64,000 nt of DNA from Isoetes taiwanensis. Taxonomy: Eukaryota > Streptophyta > Lycopodiopsida > Isoetales > Isoetaceae. The stretch is taken from the NCBI GenBank assembly GCA_021234155.1, contig JAJEKV010000034.1, positions 372,001-436,000 on the forward strand, in the 5' to 3' direction. Below the pieces are notes generated by a model that was given only the letters and a program-made list of their open reading frames with translations, ran no database searches and had not been told where the DNA came from. Of the stretch, positions 46,648 to 56,262 are shown in pieces (position 1 is the first letter of the stretch; each line of letters opens with the position of its first letter). Position numbers and translations under genes: made by a program.

Positions 46648-46763
46648 ATCAAATACAAAAAAAAGTTGCCTGTCATTGGAAAATTAGGGGGTGCCCGTCA
46701 AACTTGAACACTTGAACTTGGAAAATTAGGTGGTGCCCGTGAAACTTGAACCCTGGTGCAGAA

Positions 46764-47421
46764 TACGGACCAACAATTTCAGAACGAAGACCAAAACGCA
46801 ACACGACAGTGGCAGCTTACATTCAGTTTAAGAACAGTGGACAAGAATAGTGAAACGTGCCAGCAATACATTGGCTAATAAGGCTGGAAATTGCCTGACA
46901 GCCCTTTACGCCTTGTTAGTTTGGTTCTAAATTGCAAATGCAAGCCCCAGTTGGAAATAAAGAAAATGATATAAACTTGCAACTTTAAGTCTTGTTTCGC
47001 ATCCAGAACTTTCACTGGTGCGGGAAGAGCAAATTGGTATGTCATTAATGCTGAAAGGTCGTATGCAAGTAAGATGATGGATATATAAAATCTTCCATCG
47101 CTTTACAAGGGTTCATGATAACAAATTGCTTTAACAGGGAATAACGGACATGAGTTACTGATAAACATAGTTAAACATGGCACCATTTCTACACCCTGTC
47201 TAAGACAGGTAATGGGCTAATCGTCCCATGCCTCTTGGATAAAAAAGAATGTCCCTCGTCCACCCAGAACGCACATCTGGATGCTAGATCTTTTCAGAAG
47301 TGTGATGGAAATTTCCATCCTTTGTCTTTCCAAACATAAATTCTTTGTATTACTCTTCCCAACCTGAAGAATGTGATTTTTACGTTACATATGATACATA
47401 TCAGAGAACCATATATATTGT
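46764..47421. other. Intergenic stretch between the hAT-like element and BMS1
   Basis: No gene or repeat was recognised. The 3' untranslated region of BMS1 presumably occupies the part next to 47421. Confidence 0.4.
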
Positions 47422-50400
47422 TTATTTGCGCACTCTCTTAGAGCTTCCTCCTTTAGCTGCCGATTCCTCGCGATGCCGCTTCCGTATCCTTTCCCTCTGA
47501 TGAAGTTTGCTCACCTGTTCCTCTTTAGCTTTCTTGGTCTCATATATCTGATGCTTCTTTGCCTGAGCTATTTTTCTGTTTCTGGCCTGTTTATAGACAG
47601 ATTAATAGTTACCATCAATAAACTGGAGATAAAAAGCAATTCGGTGTTTACCTTCTCATTGCGAATAGTGGCCAACTGCTGCACAAGTGCATGTATTTTG
47701 CGCTCATGAGGTTCCAGAACTACTGCACGTTGTTGCTCTAATGAGGGACGTTTCTTTTTCGGCTGTAGCTTTGGTTTTGATGCAAAAGGAAGGGCAGCTT
47801 GCAAAGATTTTGAAATCTTCAATGGATTAAAGTGCCTTGGTTCCCGAATTATGGGCTGCAAGCAGTGAAAGATGTTAGGCCTTTGTCATAGAAGTATCAT
47901 GGTATCACAAGAAAATGACCTTATAAGCCGAGTCCTTTTTTACTGGAATTGAAACATCCAATTCTCTTCTGAGCTCGGCAACTGTTCGCATGCCTTTCCA
48001 TGTGACTTCTCTGGATTGCAGCGCGGTCGCGACTGGGTTATGAAATTGAGGAACATCAACATTGACCCATGCTCGTAAGAAGACCACATCACTCATTAAA
48101 ATCTTATCTTCAAAAGTACATCTTATGCTCCCTTCCTTCCCTTGTCCTGCTTTCACGGCCTATGTGTGCAAAGACAAAAACATCGTCAGTACAGAATTGT
48201 AATGGTAACAAAGGCTCTACTTTCCAGAAGATATTATGGCAAACCTTCTTCAGTTGACCACGGATGCCGCTAACAGTTCGTATAGATGCACCTTCAAATC
48301 GAGCCACTTCTAGGGCAGAGGTGAACATGTCCTTGATAAAGGCAGTTTTCTTGTATATCTTGTAGGGATAGCCCACAAGCTTCAACTTTTTCACTATGTG
48401 CACGGATTGATCTAATTCCAATACCACTCCCGTTCCAGTTACTCTAAAAAATGGCTGTTATCACAAAAATACAGCCATTCATTGAGCTGTTCAAAAAATT
48501 ACACCACCAGAACAACTTACCTGCGAACTAGACAAATTTTGAAAAGCAAGCATCCCTGTATTGGGTGGTGCTAATGGACCCCAGAACGTTGCAAGACAAT
48601 GCATGTGCTCCGGTGTGTACTTAAGCATGCGATGCCGACCATTCCGGTCCTCCATTGAGTAAACAGGCAATGTTTGGTATCGTCTCCAGCCAACAGAAAC
48701 AACTATAGGGTCTCGATTCTTCAATACTTTTTTGTGCCACCTATGCCGTTTGAATCGTACCTATAGAGAGCAAAATTCCATAATAGCTTTGAAGACCATA
48801 TTGAAATCGAATTATTCGCTCTCTCTCAGCAAAAAAACAGGAGATTAACGTATTTGCATGAAAGTGGTTCTTTAACACTCAAATATAGACAGCACCATGC
48901 TTAATCAGTTTGTAAGGTTGATAAGATGGAAGTATATTAGCAATCTTTAAACCCTCTTCTATTTCTTCGCAATCTGCATCTTTCACACTTACAAGAGAGA
49001 TGAGATAATTACCTGCATGTATCCAACACCTTCCTCAGTTCTACTGATTCCACCAACAAGGATTGGATGATGCGGATCAAAAAACTGCACCATCTCACAA
49101 GGGACGTTATGCAGCTCAATACGCAAGTAAGTTCCAACCGGATAACCTTCTAGTTGCAATCTCGTGACCTCATCAAGCTGAGAAAGCTCGGCATTGTTTC
49201 GCTGCTTTTGCAATTCAATGTCCTCCTTAATCTGAAGGAAAAGGTAAAAAGCATCAATGTCGAGAGAAATTTAACTTCTAAGGAAACAGAAGAGGTCCCA
49301 ATAGCCACATTCAGAATACAAATGCAAGTCCCGAACATCAACGAGATTACAGATCACTCAAAGTCGTTATAAATATTCAATCTGCTTGTAACAGTAGCTA
49401 CAAGTGGAACATCCAGAGCAAATTCTGAAAGCACAAAGTCATGAAGCACTCAAAGCTTAAGACTGGACAATCCACCAAAGATGACAGGCAACCAAAGAGA
49501 GCTGAACAAATAATTGGCTGAAACAGGCAAGCTAAAAGTCGCATCCCCATAGTGAAGCTTCTATTCTATGTCTGAAACCTAAAAAGACGCCTTCAACCCT
49601 TAGTAACCCCTAAAAAATATAGCAAGGGAACAATCCTACGTTCTAACAAAGAATCAGGAGATAAACGAACCAACTAATTGGTCAAAAAAGGTCATTCACA
49701 TTACCTTCTCAAAATATCCTTTCTCTTTTGTTTCTGGATTCCCTTTACTCTGCCCATCCTTTTGTTCAGCATCATCATCAGACTTATCCCCGCCATCATA
49801 CGTTAAATTAGGTCAAGGAGAAAACTCTTCTTTTTATAAGAAATCAAGGGCATATGCCCATATTATGTATTTCAAGGGAATAAAGAAAATAACTGAAATG
49901 ATGTGTAACACACAACTGGATATTGAGCTTCAAACTTTGCCCGAAGTGCAAGCTTTTTTAACCTGCGTTCCTCTTCTTCTCTTTGGTCTTGAGTTTTACC
50001 AAGCACTTGTTCACCTGTCTCAAGGTCTTCAAAATCTCCAAAAACATTACCATCTTCATTTTCATCTCCATTGCTCTGTTCATCTTCATCTGAGGAAGCT
50101 TCAGGCTCATGGCCATTTTGTCGACGGGCAGCTTTCTTCCAGTCACCTGTCACAAAACGGTCACGAATGCTCTCAACGACATCAGGATTGGACCAATCGC
50201 TAAGCACCCTATGTGGCTGCAACTTTGAGCAATCGTCAGCATCAACGTCCTCCCAGTCAGAATTTTCCATGCATGTAGGCTGTCGCAAAGCTAACATGTT
50301 AATAAAGCACAAGCAATTAAGCATGCAAAGTATGGACAAAGAGAACTAAGATACTCTGTGCAAGTTGTCTTTCACCCGAAAAAGCTCCTCATCACTATCT

Positions 50401-53400
50401 GAATCATCCTTCTGCACAGCAGTATGAGAAGAGGCTCTTGGTTGTATCGGAGTCAAGTGACCATAGACAAGTTGCATCAAGTCCACCCTAGTGGCAGACA
50501 AGTTCCTTCCTAATATTTCCTTCCATTGCAATGCATTTCCAATGTCGGCATTTTCCTCTGCGTCATAGGTAACAAATGAAAAAAATTCCAGTTCATAAAA
50601 AACAAGAAAAATTGTCTATTTAGGATAGCATCAATACCATTAACGTTACTAGGTTCTAGACAAAGTTTTGCATCAGATGCATTCTCTAAGGCTTCCCGCA
50701 ATATTATATCATCATCATCATCTTCACTGTCTGAATCAAATCCATGAACTTCTTTTCCATCACCAAGCTGGTCATGAAGAGCCTGCCATAGAAGCAGTCA
50801 TCCATAATGATAAGAAACAACTGCAAACAAGGATGAGAGGTAAAATATAAAAAAAGAATTAACGTCTCACAAATCGGCTTACATAAGTTGGCAATTAAAC
50901 ATATAAGGTCACGCATTTTTAACTATAAAGGCTCGTCAATTTTGAATCTTTCAAGAAATTAACAGAACTTTGTTTAAAGCATAAAAGGATCTTAACCTGG
51001 TTATTAATCCGGATTATATCTACATTTGACTGGCAAATATGGCTCTACTCCTGTTTTCATTCTTTTGTTCATCTTGCTGTTGTGTTCTACAAGAAGAGGC
51101 TAATTTTTGTCATAAGTAGGATAATAATGAACCATTTGTTAAGATTAGCCGACAGGTTATTTTGTTGATTTGGGACACATATAAGCTAATTCAGGTTATA
51201 AACAACTAGTTGGTTAGGATGCACAGATCGTAGCTTAGGATTGGGGTTGATTCTACTGTTTGAATTACAAAGTTCATAATTACATGCAAAATCAAGGGAC
51301 AAAAACAGCGTGCAAAATGGCCAATTTATTATGCAAAATGGTTTAGATTTGTTAGTCAAAAGTAGATGCAAAAAATGGTGCTCCTTAGCCATGTCCAAAA
51401 AATCAGGCTGCACTGTCAGGGCCTGTACCTGACTTCTTTCATTTCATCGCGATTTTTTCTCTCCTGAAATAAACTACTGGTGATACTTTGCATCATCAAG
51501 ATGTGTTGCTAAAAATTTCAGCGGCCTTATGCTCAAGTTCAATACAAATCAATCTATTTAATGATGCTCTATGAGACCAAGCAAGATTTAACATACAAAT
51601 AAGGATGAATACAAATGCCACCTAAGACATGTATTTAGAACCAGAATCAAAAACTAAAAATCTGAAGTTGAAAATTAAGTTGGCTCCAATCTTTCTTTAG
51701 AAGGTGGAGCAAAGTAAGAACTAATAACTGTGATTCTTGTTCTTCACATCATTTCTGAAGTGCAAGATTATTCCAATATCTATGTGCACACGCAGACAGA
51801 GGGTAGGGGGTGGAAGATTTCTTACCTGTTCAGGATCATTTCCTTTCAAAAAAACTACCTTCCTTCTAATTCTCCCATCTTGCAGCTGTTGAGACTCCAG
51901 CATATGACAATTTGACAAAGCTTCCTTTGTACTACTTGAATGCAAAGATTCATCTCCTTCAGAACCAGATTCATCCTCTGAGACCATTTCGGAATCTGAA
52001 TCTTTTTCCGAAAGCTCGTTGTCTTCCTCTCCTACTCTATTATCTTCAAGCTGGTCCTCGTCTTGATTCCGTTCTTCATTGACTGCAGCCGTACGATTAA
52101 ATAACTGGATAAAGCTTTCCTGAAGTTTCTCATCAATAGAGTACTTTGCTTGTTGAAGTGTTTTCACCATAGCTTCTCCCACGTCTCTTTCCTTTGCTGG
52201 ATGCAAAATTCTTTAGCAACTTACACTTATTGATTAGCAACTAAGCTATACATACCTGTTACCCTTTCTTCTTTATTTTCTGTTCCTGGCTTTGAAAATT
52301 GAACCTGGTGATCACTAATGTTAATATAGACAGCATCTTTATCATACAGCATCTCTCCCACATCAGACATGGGTGCATAGATTAATTTCTCCTTCTCCCT
52401 CAAGCCTCGTTTCTTTGTGGCTGAGGGTAAGGGACAAGGATCAGGTAAACTAGCCACGCTGAACAGCTTGCAGTCACCAACCCCTGCCACATGTACCTAC
52501 AAGACAAGCATTGAAATGTAAGCTTTTGACTGACTGAGAATGCAGGCACACCTGAAACAAAATAAACAAATTTCCCCTTGGCCTTGGTAGATTGCATCAT
52601 ATGCTTGAAGTGAATGTTCTCAAATTCCAACATACAAAAAGGTCATTTAAGGCTGTTGCAAATTTGTAGGTAGAATTACTTCGTTGAAATCCATTAACAA
52701 GTTGTCCAGCATGTTTCTGTTTTGTCCGGTCCCCATGTCTACGAAAGCAATGCAACTTTTGCTACATTCCAAATTTAGTATGTGGTGACAAAAAGCCCTG
52801 CATTTAGAGCTGCAAAGAATACCTCTTGACAACCTCATTAAGTGCCTTCAAGCAGAAGAATTATAGAATAATGCTTAGATTTGAAACAAGTTGCAGAGAT
52901 CACTCCCACATTTATCTTCTTATTCCTTGAAAGGATTGCCACTTCCTTATTAAAACTTGGCTCTATAATTGCTTTTATTCATCAACTCTACCAATCAGAA
53001 ACAAGCCATTCAACAGGAAGGCAATCAAGACATAGCCCTGGTCTAGTGGTAACACACTAGTTCCTTCGCAATGTGGTCTCGAGTTCGAGACCGCCCAGAA
53101 TCGCACTCAGTACTGCTGGGGGTCAAATCCCAACAGACGTATAATAACAACTAATTATCTAATAAATCGGAAATTGCAAATAAACCATACCATTGTGTTG
53201 GGTTTCAAGTGGCTTCCACGAAGATAACCGTACAAAGTCACTCTGCGATCGCATTTTGAATCTAACTGAATATTTTCTGGTGCAGTCACATCCTCCAAAC
53301 GATCAGCTAAGACATAAGGATGGCTCATTCTCCATGAAAGAGGCCGGAATTTTGCAACCGATATGAATCTTGCAAGATTATGAACTTCCCGTTTTGGATA

Positions 53401-55125
53401 TCTAGTCAAGCACATAGAAACAAGTTATGGTAAAAAGATTACAGAAGGGCCATCAGCAATCTGGGATTCCCAAGAAAATTCAACGCCATGAATAACATAT
53501 ACATATAAAAAACGTAACAAACTGTTCCTAAGGTCTGTGATGATGCTGTAAGTAAGCAAAGTAATTTCCTTGGCATCATAAGTTGCACAACTATGCATGA
53601 GATTATTCTGTTTGCTATTTCTCATTAAGCTACATAAGAAAAAACACCTCACTTCCAACTTGAATGAGCAGCTGAAAAAACTTACTTTCCATAAATAAGA
53701 CCAGAAAGGTAGAACAGCTTAGCCCCATCATATATTTCTGTCCAAAACCGATTTTTAAGACGTTTTTTTGTCTTGCGCAGACGCTTCGGATCCTTGAATT
53801 TGTCTAAATGGGTCAAAACACCCATTACCTTGGGAAACCCATGGACTTGTAGTATATTTAAAAACTCAAATGTTTCCTGCAAGGACAACAGTTGAAATAA
53901 GTTGATAGCTCTTCAACCAAGTTACCAAAACAACTTGACAAAATTGATAATGAAGGACATAAGAAAGCATAGTTACATAGATCATGGCTGATCGATAATA
54001 GCAGGCAATCTTGGAGTAAACAGAAATTATCATACCATTTCAAATCCATAACTCCCATCAATAAGAAGAAGAACTAGGTCTGCAAACTTCGCACAGTCAA
54101 TCATCCCATTTAACTCATTTGGGCATTCCACAAATTGAAGCCTCCTGTGTTTTCCTAATGAAGTATGCAAGATCAGTCTAAAATAACAGATACAGCATTA
54201 AAAAAGTAAGCAGTTGCAAACAGAATACTGTTCCAAAGGTCCATAACACACTTGATTTCAAACACCACTTTTTGGTGGGTTATGTTGGGGTTCAATAATG
54301 TACATACTTATGGTCATCTATGATTCTGTTTAACCAAGGGGAAAACATTTCAGCCTGCACACATGCTTGTAAAAATTTCAGGTGAGGAAGGAGTTGCTGA
54401 AGATTCCTTTACGTATACAGCCATGTCCAATTATTAGTAAACACATTGCTCTGCTCTATAGTAGATATAATTCTTCATTGCTTAATTGTTTGAGACAATT
54501 GAAATCGAAATCTAATTAATAAAGCACGTATTCTTCTAAAGGCCTAAACAAATGCTTTAAAAACTCGAAGGTTCGCATGCAAATATCTTGCCTGATATGA
54601 CGGTTATAGGACCCCGCACCTCAGAGAGGTTATGCTTGGTGTAATGTTTTATGAGGCATTGGATCAACAGAGACTTACCCACCTGCCATTATGTTGAAGA
54701 CTTAATTAGAAAAACGTACAGAATGCAATGAATCACACTTGCAAGTAACAGTGAACCACAATGGTAGTTAAGATAGATACCTGTGGAGGCCCTTGAACCA
54801 CAACTACAAATGGAGGGGGCTCACTAGAGCAACGGTCAATTACAGGGATATGGAGACGACGCTGCTCTTTTTCAGCAGACATTGATTGTTGACGTTTAGC
54901 TTTCTTTGCTGATCGAAACGTGAATGCCTGTACATTAAAATAAAAAGATCAGATATGTGCTGAATTATCAAGTTCAAAACAATCCCAGGTGAGTGAGGCG
55001 GATATTACCTTGGGATTGGATTGTTTGGTCGATTTTCCACCAACATTGTTACCCTTTTTCTTTCCAGCCGAAGCACCAGCCTTGGCTGTTCTGTGCTGCT
55101 TGTGCTCTTGTTCTGCTAGCGCCAT
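47422..55125 (-). CDS. BMS1: Ribosome biogenesis GTPase BMS1
   Basis: Eighteen exons on the - strand give 1188 residues without a break: 55125-55009, 54927-54781, 54682-54592, 54154-54036, 53876-53686, 53401-53191, 52496-52256, 52196-51826, 50782-50638, 50557-50355, 50279-49924, 49801-49705, 49231-49013, 48760-48521, 48454-48245, 48159-47920, 47855-47652 and 47586-47422. The N-terminus is Lys-rich ([15 protein letters not shown]). P-loop GPPQVGKS (85-92) spans the exon 2/3 junction, followed by [28 protein letters not shown] and THLDKF (180-185). Then come the AARP2CN region (about 215-330), acidic linkers (about 405-480 and 690-730) and the RIBIOP_C half (about 800-1090) with [11 protein letters not shown] and KYTPEHMHC. 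The C-terminus is basic. BMS1 acts in the nucleolus with RCL1 during 18S rRNA maturation. Two introns are unusual (one AT-AC, one GC-AG). Confidence 0.96.
49802..49923 (-). other. Probable U12-type AT-AC intron in BMS1
   Basis: The intron starts ATATCCAGTT and ends TTTAAC. Only this choice rejoins the conserved reading KFEAQYDGG across exons 11 and 12. GT-AG alternatives nearby run into stops. A branch-site match CTCCTTGAC (consensus TTCCTTRAY) has its A 11 bases before the 3' splice site, as expected for the minor spliceosome. Confidence 0.85.
53035..53110 (+). repeat. tRNA-derived SINE-like sequence in a BMS1 intron
   Basis: An A-box-like TAGTGGTAACACACTAG is followed about 30 bases later by GAGTTCGAGACC, a good B box. 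It is antisense to BMS1, in the intron between exons 6 and 7. Acceptor-stem pairing is not visible. Confidence 0.55.
54155..54591 (-). other. GC-AG intron in BMS1
   Basis: Exon 3 ends TCAG and the intron begins GCAAGATATT; it ends CATTAG before GAAAACACAGG. The join keeps the conserved SGKHRRLQF. No GT donor nearby gives that frame. GC-AG introns are a known minor class of U2-type introns. Confidence 0.85.
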
Positions 55126-55640
55126 GTTACCAGAAACCTAAAACTCCTTTCTCCTAAGAGCCCGCTCCTCCGCGGCAGGGTTTAAGGAGTTTGAACTGGA
55201 ATTTTGGACGGCCTGATTCGTGCAAACTCGGTACTTAAGGTTCGCTATAGACGATTTCCAGGGTCTTTTGCAATAGTTTGGAATTGGTTTTTTTTTAATG
55301 GTTTGGAATTGACTTTCTTGTTATGATTTTTAGCACACCAGCCCTTTCCTCAAATTCTAGCCTACCCACGTGTAATTTCCATGTCATCAAAATCTGATTT
55401 TTCCTTTTTTGTGGAAATTAGGTTTCTTTCCTTTTTGGTCGCGGGCCTCGGGGCTACGATTCATGCATCCGCCCTCCTGGATCAGAGTTGTCGGAATTGG
55501 TTGTTTTTGTGCAGGGCGTGGAGATGACGTTTGCTATCTACTGCATCTAGGTTTGCCATCTGCTGCATCTACTGCCGGATTCGCAATTACGTGGGTCGGA
55601 TTTTGCCCCTGGTAGCATGGCTCCTAGATCTGGCTACGGC
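55126..55640 (-). promoter_or_regulatory. Upstream region of BMS1
   Basis: This region lies upstream of the BMS1 start and should contain the 5' leader and promoter. No definite element can be placed by eye. Confidence 0.35.
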
Positions 55641-55673
55641 CAGAATAGAATAGAATAGAATAGAATAGAATAG
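55640..55673 (+). repeat. (AATAG)n microsatellite
   Basis: About six perfect pentanucleotide units. A shorter run of the same unit lies at 60134-60155. Confidence 0.9.
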
Positions 55674-55679
55674 GCCAGA

Positions 55680-55742
55680 GAGCCCATGCCTAGGTAGGTT
55701 ACTGGTAAGGCATTTACCAGGGTTCGACCCCCCGGCCAGTGG
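55680..55742 (+). repeat. tRNA-derived SINE-like head
   Basis: An A-box-like TAGGTAGGTTACTGG and a B-box-like GGGTTCGACCCCC (about 55720-55732) occur with spacing close to that of a tRNA. No full cloverleaf is evident. Confidence 0.45.
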
Positions 55743-56179
55743 ATCCTCTAGTAGCCATGACCGTAGACCGTTTTCCTTGCTTGGTCCAAATTTTTATTCC
55801 GAATTTCTTTCTGGATTTTCGTCTGTTATTTAAGTTCTTATTATTTGAGGCCGGATCAGCCGTCTCTGTGCCTTCTCTGTTTGCCAGGCTCTGTGTGATG
55901 TGCCACAATGGGTTCACTGTAGATTATGTTATCCACGTCATACAATGGTTTTAATTGTATGTAATTTATTTCATCCAATGGTAAACTTAAAAAAACAAGA
56001 AAAAGGTTGCTTAAATCTTCTCAAAATTCTTTGGGAATAAAGTTTGCACAATTGGTTTTTAAGCCTTTGAAGATGTACAAAAGGAAAGGTCGGGGATAAG
56101 ATTTCTAATTGAATGTGTCTTTGAAACTACAAGGAAGTTAATGTTAGCAGGCCTAGTTTATGTGGGTGTTCTCCTTTGT

Positions 56180-56262
56180 TTGGTTTAATGGCTAGTCCAT
56201 TGGGTTAGCAATTAAGAGATCTTGTGTTCAAGTCTCTGGGGTTCGTCACATGTCCTCATGAA
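56180..56262 (+). repeat. tRNA-derived SINE-like head
   Basis: An A-box-like TGGCTAGTCCATTGG and a B-box-like GTGTTCAAGTCTC are spaced as in a tRNA gene. The downstream sequence is unrelated. Confidence 0.45.

Larger units (their letters stand above)
42305..46755. mobile_element. hAT-like transposon carrying a tyrosine-recombinase gene
   Basis: The left end begins TAGGGTTTAAGTTTGACGG and the right end, read inward, CAGGGTTCAAGTTTCACGG, an imperfect inverted repeat of about 19 bp. GTGCAGAA occurs directly outside both ends (42297-42304 and 46756-46763). Ends starting YAGGG with an 8-bp duplication are the hallmark of the hAT superfamily. The right end contains two tandem versions of the terminal block. 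A 54-bp palindrome and a leader duplication lie further in. No hAT transposase, BED finger or dimerisation region is visible. The only gene is the recombinase-like one on the - strand, so the element would need transposase in trans. A 9- or 10-bp duplication (GTGCAGAATA) is an alternative reading that would suggest a Mutator-like element. Confidence 0.75.

Noticed and set aside
42305-46755. A canonical Crypton
   Set aside because: Cryptons lack inverted ends and 8-bp target duplications. Both are seen here, so the recombinase gene seems to ride in another kind of element.
42297-46765. Reading the element ends as a 10-bp duplication (GTGCAGAATA) and therefore Mutator-like
   Set aside because: The last two bases TA also form the start of a good YAGGG hAT terminus, matching CAGGG at the other end. 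The 8-bp reading explains both ends better. It is not excluded.
49802-49924. GT-AG alternatives for the BMS1 exon 11/12 intron
   Set aside because: The GT at CCA|GTTGTG needs an acceptor whose downstream frame runs into stops (CTTGA, ATTTAA) before GTATGATGG, and it loses the conserved AQYDG.
53035-53110. Functional tRNA gene in the BMS1 intron
   Set aside because: The A and B boxes are good but no 7-bp acceptor stem or anticodon arm can be drawn. A SINE head is more likely.
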